DNA of 64,000 nucleotides from Natronococcus sp. A-GB7 (GTDB taxonomy: Archaea; Halobacteriota; Halobacteria; Halobacteriales; Natrialbaceae): assembly GCF_029688865.1 (NCBI RefSeq), contig NZ_JARUKV010000005.1:1-64000 (forward strand), written 5' to 3'. The notes below the pieces were generated by a model. That model was not told the DNA's origin, did not search any database, and saw only the letters and a program-made list of their open reading frames with translations. Below are positions 27,142 through 36,361 of this stretch, piece after piece. The position numbers and the translations under genes were made by a program. The stretch's first letter is position 1, and the number at the start of each line of letters is the position of its first letter.

Positions 27142-27382
27142 GCTCTCACCGCCCGAGGGGGGCGTCGTCGGTGCGTCGTCGTGGGGAGGATTCGATCGTA
27201 CATACCGGTCGTTGTCGGTGAATGCTGGTCGGCTACAATACATCCGTCGATACGGGGTTGGCGTGTGGGGCTACGGGGCCCCTACAAAAACGACGTCGCG
27301 GAACGCGCCGGTTCCGACAGCGCGGATCATAATACTACTTCTCCGCGGGCGCTGTTAGGTGTTTCGCGTCGTTCGGGGCGGA

Positions 27383-28021
27383 TCAGTCGGACAGCCGAAT
27401 CACGGCTCGAGACGGCGTCGGTCGACGAAGCTCCCCCTCGAGATACGTCGCCAGTCGCTCGAGGAACTGGTCGTCGGCGTCCGCGTCGCCGCCGACGGCG
27501 AGCGCGATCCGGTCGTGCGTTCCGGGATCGTGTTCGCCCTGCATGACAAGCGAGAACAGCTCCCGAGGGGTGACGGGGTCGCCCGCCTCGAGGCGGGCGA
27601 CGACTCCCTCGAGGGTCGATTCGACGCTGGTCTCGACCTCGAAGGTGACGTCGACGGAGACGTTCGCGCCGCGTCTCGAGGCAGCACAGGCCTCCTCGGA
27701 GTGACGGACGGCCGGTACCAGGACGTCCTCGAAATCGAGACCCTGCTCGTCGATGCCGATGTAGGCGAACGCGAGCATGGCCTTGAGTCCGTCCAGGGAG
27801 TCGGGATCGCTCGTCAGCTCCGCGAACACCTGTCGGCGATCCTTCGCGGAGAGCGTGTGGAGAAGCAGGTCGAAGTCCCGAACGGAGTCGATCACGCGCC
27901 GTCGAACGCGCGCCTCGGCGTTTCGCCGGGACTGCTCGTGACCGAGCTCACGTTCGCCAAGCAGGAACTCGCGGTCGGCCGGCGTGAGGATTCCGCGGTC
28001 GCGGTCGATATCGGTATTCAT
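27383..28021 (-). CDS. conserved haloarchaeal protein, unknown function
   Basis: 212 residues from the ATG at 28021 (MNTDIDRDRGILTPADREFLLG). The opening 'GILTPADREFL.GE' followed by an Arg-rich helix (QSRRNAEARVRRRVIDSVRDFDLLL) is a pattern seen at the start of many haloarchaeal proteins of unknown function. The centre has a strand-rich segment (VSVDVTFEVETSVES), the end an acidic helix. Divergently placed from the MMPL exporter gene with 203 bases between. Role unknown. Confidence 0.75.
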   Translation of the reverse strand: MNTDIDRDRGILTPADREFLLGERELGHEQSRRNAEARVRRRVIDSVRDFDLLLHTLSAKDRRQVFAELTSDPDSLDGLKAMLAFAYIGIDEQGLDFEDVLVPAVRHSEEACAASRRGANVSVDVTFEVETSVESTLEGVVARLEAGDPVTPRELFSLVMQGEHDPGTHDRIALAVGGDADADDQFLERLATYLEGELRRPTPSRAVIRLSD

Positions 28022-28198
28022 AATCGGATTTCGATTATACGACACCGGCTACCATCCGAACCGATATTAGCGCTTGGGTTCGAGAGGTGAGCATGCCTAT
28101 CAGTGAACGGCGGAGCGTCGACGTTTCGGGCTCGCCCTCCCGATATTCGACGCCCTCCGAACGCGGACGAACCGCTCGAGAATCGCCCCACAGTACGT

Positions 28199-28206
28199 CG
28201 ATAAAC
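28199..28206 (+). promoter_or_regulatory. TATA-like box for the MMPL exporter
   Basis: CGATAAAC, 19-26 bases before the ATG at 28225, in an otherwise GC-rich spacer. Consistent with a leaderless transcript. Confidence 0.35.
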
Positions 28207-28224
28207 CGCTGGAGACGATAACGA

Positions 28225-30852
28225 ATGGGCGGGTCGCTCGCCGATCGCTACGCCGACGCGATCGTCTCTCACAGTAAGCTGATCGTCCTGCTCGTGCTCG
28301 TTCTCACCGCCGTCGTCGCCGCTGGCGCCGCGATCGGCGAGAGCGAGGAGGGCGAGATCGGCCAGTTCGAGACCGACTCCGAGGAGACCGAGGCGCTCGA
28401 GGAGATCGACGAAACCTACGCGACCGACGATCGGGTCGTCGCACAGTTGGTCGTCCGGGATGAAGGCGGCGACGTACTTACGCGAGACTCGTTGCTCGAG
28501 GGGCTGTACCTCCAGCAGGACGTCCGCGAAAACGAGACGTTGAACGCGACGCTCGACGAGCAGGGCTTCGTCGCCCTCGAGAACGTCGTCGCGACGGGGG
28601 CGGTGTTCGAAGACCGTGCGGCCGAGACCGAGGGGCCGCCCGACACCAGCGAGCCCACCCTCGAGGAACAGATCGAGGCCCTCGAGGATCGCTCCGACGA
28701 AGAGGTCGAAGAGCTGCTCGCCGACGTGCTCGACCCCGACGCGGACAACCAGGGCGAGGACCCCTACGAGTTCCTCCCGAACGACTACGAGCCGGGTTCG
28801 ACGACCGCCGAATCTCGGATCGCGTTCCTCTTCCAGGTCGACGAAAGCGGCGAGGACGAGGACCCCGAGGCCGCCTACGCGGCCCAGGTCGAGATCGACG
28901 GGCTCGTCGAGGATCGCTTCGACGACGCCTTCGTCTTCGGCCAGGGTGTCACCGACGAGGCCTCGAGCAACGCGGTCGGCGACAGCTTCGCGATCATCAC
29001 ACCCGTCGCGCTCGTACTCGTGTTGTTCGCGCTCGGAGTCGCCTACCGCGACGTCGCCGACGTGCTGGTCAGCCTGTTCGGCATCGGCGTCGTGATGGCC
29101 TGGCTCGCGGGTATCCTGGGGTGGCTCGAGATCCCGACGAGCCAGCTGCTGATCGCCGTCCCCTTCCTGCTGATCGGCCTGAGTATCGACTACTCGTTGC
29201 ACGTCATCATGCGTTCACGGGAAGCGAGGGCGGGCGTTCTCGAGCGCGACGACCGCCGGCGGGCCGATTCGGTGCCGGTCGACGAGCCGGCCGCCGACGG
29301 GGGAAGCGACGGGCGAACGCCGCGAAACGGGATGCGCCTCGGGCTGGCCGGGGTCGTTCTCGCGCTCGCGGCCGCGACGTTCTCGACCGGGGTGGGCTTC
29401 CTCTCGAACGTCGTCAGCCCGCTGCCCGCGATTCAGGACTTCGCGATCCTCTCGGCGGGCGGGATCCTGGCGACGTTCGTCGCCTTCGCCGTCCTCGTCC
29501 CCGCGCTCAAGGTCGAGGTCGACGAGCTGCTCGAGGGACGGTTCGGGATCGATCGGCGGAAAGCGCCCTTCGGGCGGAGCGCGGGGCCCGTCAACCGCGC
29601 ACTCTCTGGTGTCGTCTCGCTGGTCCAGCGCGCACCGCTTGCGGTCGTCGCCGTTGCACTCCTGCTCGCGATCGGCGGGGCCTACGGCGCCACGGGGATC
29701 GACACCGAGTTCAACGAGGCCGACTTCCTGCCCGAGGACGCTCCCGACTGGGCGAAGTCGCTGCCGGGGCCGCTGGCGCCCGACACGTACACGATCAGCG
29801 ACGACGCCGCGTACCTGGGTGACAACTTCCAGGGACAGGGCGAGGGGAGCCAGTCTCAGATACTGATACGCGGGGACGTCACCGATCCCGCTACGCTCGC
29901 GGCGATCGAGAACGGAACCGCGGGAATCGGCGACGCCGAGCGCGGGACGATCACGGTCGGCCCCGGCGGCGAGCCCGCCGTCGAGAGCCCGGTCTCGGTC
30001 CTGCAGGATCTCGCCGCCGAGAACGAGGACGTCGCCGCGGCCCTCGAGGAACGCGACACGGACGGCGACGGGCTGCCCGACGAGGACCTCGCGGGACTGT
30101 ACGACGTCCTCTACGAGGCCGACAAGGACGCGGCCGCCACCGTACTGCACCGCACCGACGAGGGTGAGTACGAAACCGCACGGATGCTCGTCGACGTCCG
30201 CGGCGACGCCTCTGCTCAGGCCGTCGCCGACGATACGCGCGCCCTCGCGAGCGTCATCGAGGCCGACGCACCCGTCTCGGCGATCGCCACCGGCGGTCCC
30301 GTGACGAACGCCGTCGTTCAGGACGCACTCCTCGAGACGCTCGTCCAGGCGTTTGCCGTCACGCTGGTCGTCATCCTCGTCTTCCTCACCGTCCTCTACT
30401 GGGTGCGCCACCGCGCGCTCACGCTCGGGGCGATCACGCTCGCGCCGGTGGTCGCCGCGCTAGCGTGGCTGCTCGGGGCGATGGCCCTGCTCGACGTCTC
30501 GTTTAACAGCGAGACGGCCGTCATCACGAGCCTCGCGATCGGGCTCGGGGTCGACTACAGCATCCACGTCGGCGAGCGGTTCCAGGACGAGTCGGCGCGC
30601 CAGGAGTCGCTCCGGGACGCCCTCGGCGCGACGATCACCGGCACCGGGGGCGCGCTGCTCGGCAGCGCGCTGACGACGGCGGCCGGCTTCGGCGTGCTCG
30701 CGCTCGCGCTGGCGCCACCGCTCCAGCGGTTCGGGCTCGTGACGGGGATGAGCATCGTCTTCGCCTTCATCGCCTGTCTCACCGTCCTCCCGTGTCTGCT
30801 CGTCGTTCGGGAACGCGTCCTCGAGCGCGTCGGATCGACGGAGTCGGCGTAA
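28225..30852 (+). CDS. MMPL/RND family exporter
   Basis: 875 residues with the RND duplicated layout: helix 1 at about 17-36, an exported acidic loop (to ~245), a helical block of about five segments (~250-460), helix 7 (~475-492), a second exported loop (~495-700) and a second helical block. The two sterol-sensing-like elements LSIDYSLHVIM and LGVDYSIHVGE with their Asp residues mark the proton or sodium relay. Homologues (HpnN/MmpL type) move lipids, hydrophobic compounds or drugs. No membrane-fusion protein is adjacent, as expected for archaea. Substrate unknown. Confidence 0.93.
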   Translation: MGGSLADRYADAIVSHSKLIVLLVLVLTAVVAAGAAIGESEEGEIGQFETDSEETEALEEIDETYATDDRVVAQLVVRDEGGDVLTRDSLLEGLYLQQDVRENETLNATLDEQGFVALENVVATGAVFEDRAAETEGPPDTSEPTLEEQIEALEDRSDEEVEELLADVLDPDADNQGEDPYEFLPNDYEPGSTTAESRIAFLFQVDESGEDEDPEAAYAAQVEIDGLVEDRFDDAFVFGQGVTDEASSNAVGDSFAIITPVALVLVLFALGVAYRDVADVLVSLFGIGVVMAWLAGILGWLEIPTSQLLIAVPFLLIGLSIDYSLHVIMRSREARAGVLERDDRRRADSVPVDEPAADGGSDGRTPRNGMRLGLAGVVLALAAATFSTGVGFLSNVVSPLPAIQDFAILSAGGILATFVAFAVLVPALKVEVDELLEGRFGIDRRKAPFGRSAGPVNRALSGVVSLVQRAPLAVVAVALLLAIGGAYGATGIDTEFNEADFLPEDAPDWAKSLPGPLAPDTYTISDDAAYLGDNFQGQGEGSQSQILIRGDVTDPATLAAIENGTAGIGDAERGTITVGPGGEPAVESPVSVLQDLAAENEDVAAALEERDTDGDGLPDEDLAGLYDVLYEADKDAAATVLHRTDEGEYETARMLVDVRGDASAQAVADDTRALASVIEADAPVSAIATGGPVTNAVVQDALLETLVQAFAVTLVVILVFLTVLYWVRHRALTLGAITLAPVVAALAWLLGAMALLDVSFNSETAVITSLAIGLGVDYSIHVGERFQDESARQESLRDALGATITGTGGALLGSALTTAAGFGVLALALAPPLQRFGLVTGMSIVFAFIACLTVLPCLLVVRERVLERVGSTESA

Positions 30853-30894
30853 GTCGTCGGGCCGCTACCCGAGACGGCCCGTGCCGTCCGATGA

Positions 30895-30901
30895 GTTATG
30901 G
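30895..30901 (+). promoter_or_regulatory. TATA-like box deciding the acyl-CoA synthetase start
   Basis: GTTATGG lies 24-30 bases before the ATG at 30925, so that ATG is preferred over the in-frame ATG at 30898, which overlaps the box itself. Confidence 0.4.
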
Positions 30902-30924
30902 ACGTTCCCGTGGGTGGTCCGTGT

Positions 30925-32289
30925 ATGGACACGGCACCGAACCTCGCCGACTACGAGGGGCTCTCGGAGGTCTTCGAGTGGGACAGCATCTACGCCGACG
31001 CCGACTGGGACGCGCCCGACGAGATCAACGTCGCCCACGAGGTCTGTGACCGCTACGGGACCGATCGGGGCACCGTCGCGCTGTACTTCGTCGGGAGCGA
31101 CGGCGAGCGCGAGCGGATCGCGTTCTGGGAGCTCGCGCAGTGGTCGAACGGGTTCGCGAACCTGCTCGAGGACCTCGGCGTCGAGCGCGGCGACCGCGTC
31201 TTCGGCTACATGCCCCGGCTGCCCGAGCAGTACGTCGCGATGCTCGGCTCCCTGAAGGCGGGCTGTGTCTACGGCGGGATCGACCCGCAGTTCGGTCCCG
31301 AGGGGGTCGCCTACCGGCTCGCCGACGCCGAGGCGAGCGTCGTCGTCACGACGCCCGAGAACCGAGACACCCTCGAGACCGCCCTCGAGGACGTCCCCTC
31401 CGTCGAACACGTGATCGTCGTCAGCGACGACGGCGTCGGCGTCCGCCGGGGCGACGTCAGCTACTACGAGGCGATGGACCGCGCGAGCAACGAGTACGAG
31501 ACCGTCCGAACCGAGGGCTCCGATCCCGCCCTGCTGTACTACACCAGCGGCGCCACGGGGCCCGCGAAGGGGATCGTCCACGGTCACCGCTGGGTCGTCG
31601 GTATCGCCGCGGCTCAGCTGTACGCCGCCGACCTCCAGCAACACGAGACCGACCTCTACTGGGGTACGGGCGACCGGGGGTGGCTCACGGCCCCGGTCAA
31701 CGCGCTCGGCGTCTGGTTCTGGGGTCACAGCATCCTCGCCTACGAGGGCGCGTTCGATCCCGACACCTGGACCACGTTGCTCGAGGAGTTCCCCGTCACC
31801 GTGCTCTCCGGGGTTCCCGCTCACTACCGTCGGCTGCGCGAGGAGGCCGACGCCCTCGAACCCGACGAGCTGGATCTTCACCGGGCGATGAGCACGGGCG
31901 AGCCGCTCGATTCAGAGCTGATCGAGTGGGGCGAGGAGACGCTCGGAACACCGATCGCCGACAGCTACGGCCAGGCCGAGACGGGGAACATGCTGATCAA
32001 CACCTACCCGTCGATCGAGACCAGACCGGGTAGTATGGGGAAACCGCTGCCCGGCGTCGAGGCCGCCGTGGTCGATCCCGACACCGGCGACGAGCTCGAG
32101 GCCGGCGAGACCGGCGAGATCGCCGTCGACGGCGAGTTCCCCTCCTTCTTCCTGGGGTACTGGGAGGACCCCGACCGCACCGAGGACGCGTTCGTCGAGG
32201 ACTGGTATCTGACGGGCGATCTCGGGCAGGTCGACGAGGACGGCTACTTCTGGTACCAGGGCCGGGCCGACGACGCCAGCGAGCGGTAG
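30925..32289 (+). CDS. AMP-forming acyl-CoA synthetase lacking the C-terminal domain
   Basis: 454 residues from the ATG at 30925. It is an acetyl/acyl-CoA synthetase of the ANL family. The nucleotide-binding A3 motif LYYTSGATGPAKG, the A5-like DSYGQAETG and the A7 hinge region WYLTGDLGQVDEDGYFWYQGRADD are intact. It stops right after that hinge (ASER, TAG), whereas normal enzymes (530-660 residues) continue ~110 residues with the C-terminal domain and its catalytic lysine. I could not find that domain in any frame of the following 378 bases. It is either truncated, or acts with a partner or only as an adenylate-forming enzyme. Confidence 0.85.
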   Translation: MDTAPNLADYEGLSEVFEWDSIYADADWDAPDEINVAHEVCDRYGTDRGTVALYFVGSDGERERIAFWELAQWSNGFANLLEDLGVERGDRVFGYMPRLPEQYVAMLGSLKAGCVYGGIDPQFGPEGVAYRLADAEASVVVTTPENRDTLETALEDVPSVEHVIVVSDDGVGVRRGDVSYYEAMDRASNEYETVRTEGSDPALLYYTSGATGPAKGIVHGHRWVVGIAAAQLYAADLQQHETDLYWGTGDRGWLTAPVNALGVWFWGHSILAYEGAFDPDTWTTLLEEFPVTVLSGVPAHYRRLREEADALEPDELDLHRAMSTGEPLDSELIEWGEETLGTPIADSYGQAETGNMLINTYPSIETRPGSMGKPLPGVEAAVVDPDTGDELEAGETGEIAVDGEFPSFFLGYWEDPDRTEDAFVEDWYLTGDLGQVDEDGYFWYQGRADDASER

Positions 32290-32667
32290 CGCGTTCCGGT
32301 CGGCCCGGAAGCGCTCCGTTCTCGTGAACGTGGTCGTCAGCGTCGACTCGCAGATCGGGTGGTTCCCCGTCGAACGTGCCGCTCCGGACTACGATGCCGT
32401 CACGGAGCTCGCTGCGGTCCCGATGTCTGATTCCGCCCTCGAGCGGACGATCAATCCGTTCTTCGTTCTCTGTGGTGGTCGTGAGCTAAGCGACGCGCTC
32501 GGTACAGCCGACATCTGTCGGCGCTGGTGCGACCGTCGTACTCAAGGCTGATTCCATCGACGTCGACGAGTGAGCGACCGTCGTCGCCTGCGCTCGAGAA
32601 CAGTCGAAAGCGGCTACGGGCGCGGCACCGGCGACAACAGTGGTCGATCGTCGATCAGGGGCCAGCG
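32290..32667. other. 378-base spacer, no C-terminal synthetase fragment seen
   Basis: Between the truncated synthetase and the biotin carrier gene. A plus-strand frame from a GTG at 32324 to 32551 (75 residues) has weak coding character and no recognised motif. None of the three plus frames shows the expected C-terminal ANL domain sequence, so an ordinary frameshift does not explain the short synthetase. Confidence 0.45.
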
Positions 32668-32913
32668 TCAGTTGGTTTCGAGAACCAGCAGGTCGTCACC
32701 GGCGTCGATCTCCTGTTCGTTTTCCGTGACGAACTCCGTGATCGTTCCGTCTGCCGGAGCCGTGATATCGTGGAAGTTCTTCATGACGCCGACCAGTCCG
32801 ACGACGTCTCCCTCGGCGACCTCGTCGCCCTCGTCGACGAAGGTCTCCTCGTCCGGGTCGGGTCGCGTATAAAAGACGCCGGGTATCGGTGACTGGATGT
32901 GTTCTGTCGTCAT
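32668..32913 (-). CDS. accB: biotin carboxyl carrier protein, small
   Basis: 81 residues, a single biotinyl/lipoyl hammerhead domain. It opens with SPIPGVFYTRPDPDEE, typical of carriers, and the attachment site is GVMKNF with lysine 45, in place of the common EAMKM. The carrier delivers carboxybiotin made by biotin carboxylase to a carboxyltransferase. It is transcribed away from the pxpB-pxpC-accC operon across a 186-base divergent promoter region, which suggests joint control. Much shorter than bacterial AccB because no N-terminal extension is present. Confidence 0.88.
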   Translation of the reverse strand: MTTEHIQSPIPGVFYTRPDPDEETFVDEGDEVAEGDVVGLVGVMKNFHDITAPADGTITEFVTENEQEIDAGDDLLVLETN

Positions 32914-32947
32914 CTACGAAATCTTACGACGCAGTACAGGCCCCGCG

Positions 32948-32955
32948 CATATAGA
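32948..32955 (-). promoter_or_regulatory. TATA-like box for the biotin carrier gene
   Basis: On the minus strand TCTATATG preceded by TTTGTCAAAG. It lies 35-42 bases before the ATG and 110 bases from the divergent pxpB box, in the AT-rich part of the shared spacer. A TTCGT/ACGAA inverted repeat at 33007-33018 between the two promoters could be an operator. Confidence 0.45.
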
Positions 32956-33006
32956 CTTTGACAAAGCTACCCCTGCGACAGTCGCCTGTAAACCCGATTG
33001 TAGCGG

Positions 33007-33018
33007 TTCGTTTACGAA
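33007..33018. promoter_or_regulatory. possible operator between the divergent promoters
   Basis: TTCGT-TT-ACGAA, a 12-base inverted repeat with a 2-base centre, lies between the accB and pxpB TATA-like boxes. A dimeric HTH regulator binding here could act on both genes. No candidate regulator is encoded next to it. Confidence 0.25.
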
Positions 33019-33062
33019 AACTGGTACTGATAGCGACAGTTCCACAGCCGTGCTCTAGTCGG

Positions 33063-33070
33063 TATCTATA
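33063..33070 (+). promoter_or_regulatory. TATA-like box for pxpB
   Basis: TATCTATA, 30-37 bases before the ATG at 33100. This fits a near-leaderless transcript and favours the ATG over an upstream GTG at 33073. Confidence 0.4.
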
Positions 33071-33099
33071 CAGTGACAACCGTTCTCTCACCCGGTAGG

Positions 33100-34002
33100 A
33101 TGAGTGACCGAACGATAGCGAGACAGGAGCTGCCGTCTCCGCGATACGAGTACGGCGGGGACGATTGGGTGTTCGTGGAACTCGACGAGGCGATGAGTTT
33201 CGACGCGAACTTCAAGGCGCAGGCGATCACACAGGAGATCCGACGGAACAGTCTCGAGGGGCTTATCGAGGTCGCACCGTCGAACGCCTCCTACCTGATC
33301 CAGTTCGATCCGAGCGTGCTTCACCCGGACGAGTTGATCGACGAGCTGAAATCGCTCGAGGACGAGACCGACGTCTCTGAGTACCAGTGGGAGGCTCGCG
33401 TGTTCGACGTTCCGGTCTTCTACGACGATCCGTGGACCCACGAGACAGTGATGGACTTTCGAGAGCGCCACCAGGATCCGGACTCGACGGACCTCGAGTA
33501 CTCCGCCGAGATTAACGGCTTCGACTCCGTCGAGGCGTTCATCGACCACCACTCCGGCGCGCCGCACATGGTGACGATGATCGGCTTCGTCCCCGGGCTC
33601 CCGTTCTGTTTTCAGATGGTTCCTCGCGACGAACAGATCGAGGTTCCGAAGTACGAACAGCCGCGGACGGCGACGCCGAGCCGAGCGATCGGATTCGGCG
33701 GCGCGTTCACCGCGATCTACCCCGTTCCCGGAGCCGGCGGCTATCAGCTCTACGGTCGAACGCCCGTCGAGGTGTTGGACGTCGATCAGGAGCTGTCGGG
33801 CTTCGAGGAGTCGATGGTGCTCCCGAACCCGGGAGACATCCTCAACTTCCGGCGGATCGACCGCGAGGAGTACGACGCGATCCGCGAGGCGGTCGAGGAC
33901 GGAACCTACCAGTACAACTACGATCGGGTCGAGTTCGAACCGCAGGCGTTCTTCGAGGATCCGCGCGGCTACAACGAGCAGTTGCTGGAGGTGCTCGACT
34001 GA
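33100..34002 (+). CDS. pxpB: 5-oxoprolinase subunit PxpB-like (carboxyltransferase domain subunit 1)
   Basis: 300 residues. PxpB/KipI proteins share the cyclophilin-like fold of the carboxyltransferase domain of urea amidolyase. Conserved markers are GAPHMVTMIGFVPGLPFCF (family: GFxPGFPY), TPSRAIGFGGAFTAIYP and GGYQLYGRTP (family: PGGWxLIGRTP), each slightly divergent. With PxpC and PxpA it is expected to form ATP-dependent 5-oxoprolinase, but the linked biotin carrier and carboxylase genes make a carboxyltransferase role also plausible. Its last base is the first base of pxpC (TGATG overlap). Confidence 0.88.
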   Translation: MSDRTIARQELPSPRYEYGGDDWVFVELDEAMSFDANFKAQAITQEIRRNSLEGLIEVAPSNASYLIQFDPSVLHPDELIDELKSLEDETDVSEYQWEARVFDVPVFYDDPWTHETVMDFRERHQDPDSTDLEYSAEINGFDSVEAFIDHHSGAPHMVTMIGFVPGLPFCFQMVPRDEQIEVPKYEQPRTATPSRAIGFGGAFTAIYPVPGAGGYQLYGRTPVEVLDVDQELSGFEESMVLPNPGDILNFRRIDREEYDAIREAVEDGTYQYNYDRVEFEPQAFFEDPRGYNEQLLEVLD

Positions 34003-34967
34003 TGCGTGTTCTGGACGGCGGACTCGTCACGACCGTACAGGATACCGGCCGCTACGGTCACTACCACATCGGCATGCCGCCCTCGGGCGCGATGGATCAG
34101 TTCGCCCACACGGTCGGCAACTGGCTCGTCGGAAACGACGACTCCGACGCGACCCTCGAGATGACGTACATGGGCGCGGACGTCGAGTTCGAAGACGACG
34201 CCGTCTTCGCCGTTACCGGTGCGGACATGGACCCCTCGCTCGAGGACGAACCGGTCCCGACCTGGACGGCCGTCCGGGCCGAGGCCGGCGACACGCTCAG
34301 TTTCGAGTTCGCGACGGAAGGTGCGCGTTCGTATCTCGCAGTCGCCGGCGGGATCGACGTCGAACCGGTGATGGAGAGTCGATCGACGTACACCCTGATC
34401 GGAATCGGCGGCCACGAGGGGCGGTCGCTGGAGGAGGGAGACGAACTGCCGATCGGCGAGGCGGCGGCGGACGCCGACGAAATGGTCGGCACCTCGATCG
34501 GCGAGGAGAGCCGACCGGATTACTCGACGACCGAGATCAACGTCGTGATGGGGCTCTGTGACTACCGGCTCACCGACGAGGGACGACGGCGGTTCCTCGA
34601 CGCCGACTGGACGGTTTCCGACGAAGCTGATCGGGTCGGTTACCGGTTCGAGGGGCCCGATATCACCGATATGTTCGAAGAGCGCGAGCAGCCGTTCGGT
34701 GCCGGACCGGACGTCACCAACGTCGTAGATCTCGGCTATCCCGTCGGCTCCATCCAGATGGCCGGACAGCCGATTATTCTGATGCGAGACGCCGTGACGG
34801 GCGGCGGATACGTGACCGTGGGGACCGTCGTGAGTCCCGAGCGCGACGCGCTCGCTCAGTGTCGAACCCACAACACCGTCGATTTCAACGCCGTCGACGT
34901 CGAGGAAGCCCTCGAGATCCGTCGCGAGCGAGACGATCTCCTCGAGGAAATTCGGGGGTCGTTGTAG
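34002..34967 (+). CDS. pxpC: 5-oxoprolinase subunit PxpC-like (carboxyltransferase domain subunit 2)
   Basis: 321 residues. It begins [20 protein letters not shown] and continues [14 protein letters not shown], the textbook start of the KipA/PxpC family (GLxTTVQDxGRxG, PxSGAMD). The C-terminal half holds [20 protein letters not shown] and [11 protein letters not shown], the conserved end of the family. It overlaps pxpB by one base and a GTG option of accC by one base, so translation is coupled. Works as a complex with PxpB; see the cluster finding for the choice between oxoprolinase and carboxyltransferase. Confidence 0.88.
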   Translation: MRVLDGGLVTTVQDTGRYGHYHIGMPPSGAMDQFAHTVGNWLVGNDDSDATLEMTYMGADVEFEDDAVFAVTGADMDPSLEDEPVPTWTAVRAEAGDTLSFEFATEGARSYLAVAGGIDVEPVMESRSTYTLIGIGGHEGRSLEEGDELPIGEAAADADEMVGTSIGEESRPDYSTTEINVVMGLCDYRLTDEGRRRFLDADWTVSDEADRVGYRFEGPDITDMFEEREQPFGAGPDVTNVVDLGYPVGSIQMAGQPIILMRDAVTGGGYVTVGTVVSPERDALAQCRTHNTVDFNAVDVEEALEIRRERDDLLEEIRGSL

Positions 34968-34984
34968 TGGAGACTACCCAACAG

Positions 34985-36337
34985 ATGATCGACAAAGTAC
35001 TCGTTGCGAACCGAGGCGAGATTGCAGTCCGCGTAATGCAAGCGGCGACCGAACTCGGAATCGAGACGGTCGCCGTCTATAGCGACGCCGACGAGACGGC
35101 AAAACACGTCCGCCGCGCCGACGAGGCCGCCCACGTGGGCTCCTCGGTCGCCGGCAAGAGCTACCTCGATCAGGACTCGCTCCTGGAAGCGGCGGCCGAG
35201 ACCGGCGCCGACGCGATCCACCCGGGCTACGGCTTCCTCGCCGAGAGCGAGTCGTTCGCTCGCCGCGTCGAGGACTCCGAGTTCGTCTGGGTCGGACCGC
35301 CGGCGGATGCGATGGCCGACTTCGGCGAGAAGACCAGGGCTCGAGCCATCATGGACGAGGCCGGCGTCCCGATCGTTCCCGGAACCGACGAACCGGTCGA
35401 CGACCCGGAGCGGATCAAAACGTTCGCCGACGACCACGGTTACCCGGTCGCGATCAAGGCCGACGGCGGTGGCGGCGGACGCGGCCTGAAGGTCGTTAAC
35501 GGACCCGAGGAGGTCGACGAACAGTTCCGGAACGCCAAACGCGAGGGGGAGGCGTACTTCGACAACGACGCCGTCTACGTCGAACGCTTCCTCGAGAACC
35601 CGCGTCACATCGAGGTACAGGTCGTCGGCGACACCCACGGGAACGTGCGACACCTCTACGAGCGCGACTGCTCGGTCCAGCGTCGCCAGCAGAAGCTCAT
35701 CGAGGAGACGCCCTCCCCGTCTCTGGACGAGGCGACTCGGGAGGAACTCTGCGAGGCCGCTCGAGCGGGCGTCGCCGAAGCCGGATACAGCAGCGCCGGG
35801 ACCGTGGAGTTCCTCTACGAGGACGGCGAGTTCTATTTCCTCGAGGTGAACGCCCGGATCCAGGTCGAACACACGATCACCGAGGCCGTGACTGGGATCG
35901 ACGTCGTCAAAGAGCAGTTCCGGGTCGCCGCCGGCGAGGAACTGTCGTTCGAGCAGTCCGAGGTCGAACCGCGGGGCGCCGCGATGGAGTTTCGCATCAA
36001 CGCCGAAGATCCCTTCGAGGAGTTCAATCCGACGCCCGGGACCCTCGAGACGTATCGTCCGCCGACGGGAACGGGAATCCGCGTCGACGACGGCGTCAAC
36101 GAGGGCGACAGGATCAGCCCGTTCTACGACTCCCTCGTCGGCAAATTCGTCGTCACCGCCCGGGATCGGACGGAGCTCCTCGAACGCAGCAAGCGCGCGC
36201 TCGAGGAGGCCGAGATCGAGGGGATCTCGACGACGATTCCGTTCCACCTCGCGGTGCTCGAGGACGAGGTATTCGTCGAGAGCGATCACACGACGAAGTA
36301 CCTCGATCAACAGTTCGACGGACTGGACGACGCCTGA
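34985..36337 (+). CDS. accC: biotin carboxylase subunit AccC
   Basis: 450 residues, equal to stand-alone bacterial AccC and shorter than the usual ~600-residue haloarchaeal carboxylase with a fused carrier domain. [29 protein letters not shown], the ATP-grasp glycine-rich loop [14 protein letters not shown], and [14 protein letters not shown] are all present. It carboxylates biotin on a carrier using ATP and bicarbonate. The ATG at 34985 is preferred; a GTG at 34967 overlapping the pxpC stop would add six residues (VETTQQ). It is the third gene of the pxpB-pxpC-accC operon. Confidence 0.95.
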   Translation: MIDKVLVANRGEIAVRVMQAATELGIETVAVYSDADETAKHVRRADEAAHVGSSVAGKSYLDQDSLLEAAAETGADAIHPGYGFLAESESFARRVEDSEFVWVGPPADAMADFGEKTRARAIMDEAGVPIVPGTDEPVDDPERIKTFADDHGYPVAIKADGGGGGRGLKVVNGPEEVDEQFRNAKREGEAYFDNDAVYVERFLENPRHIEVQVVGDTHGNVRHLYERDCSVQRRQQKLIEETPSPSLDEATREELCEAARAGVAEAGYSSAGTVEFLYEDGEFYFLEVNARIQVEHTITEAVTGIDVVKEQFRVAAGEELSFEQSEVEPRGAAMEFRINAEDPFEEFNPTPGTLETYRPPTGTGIRVDDGVNEGDRISPFYDSLVGKFVVTARDRTELLERSKRALEEAEIEGISTTIPFHLAVLEDEVFVESDHTTKYLDQQFDGLDDA

Positions 36338-36361
36338 TCGACGAGGTGGCGACCGATCCGA

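Noticed and set aside
27142-27243. N-terminal extension of valS by 34 residues
   Set aside because: Proline/serine-rich with no similarity to ValS starts; MSTDPETRE is the natural start.
28093-28224. 42-codon plus-strand frame before the MMPL exporter
   Set aside because: Ser/Arg-rich and it overlaps the likely exporter promoter.
32324-32551. 75-codon plus-strand frame after the short synthetase
   Set aside because: Weak GTG start and no similarity to the missing C-terminal domain of the synthetase.
34856-36310. Long minus-strand frame (484 codons) opposite accC
   Set aside because: The plus strand encodes a complete biotin carboxylase with all motifs; the opposite frame has no motif.
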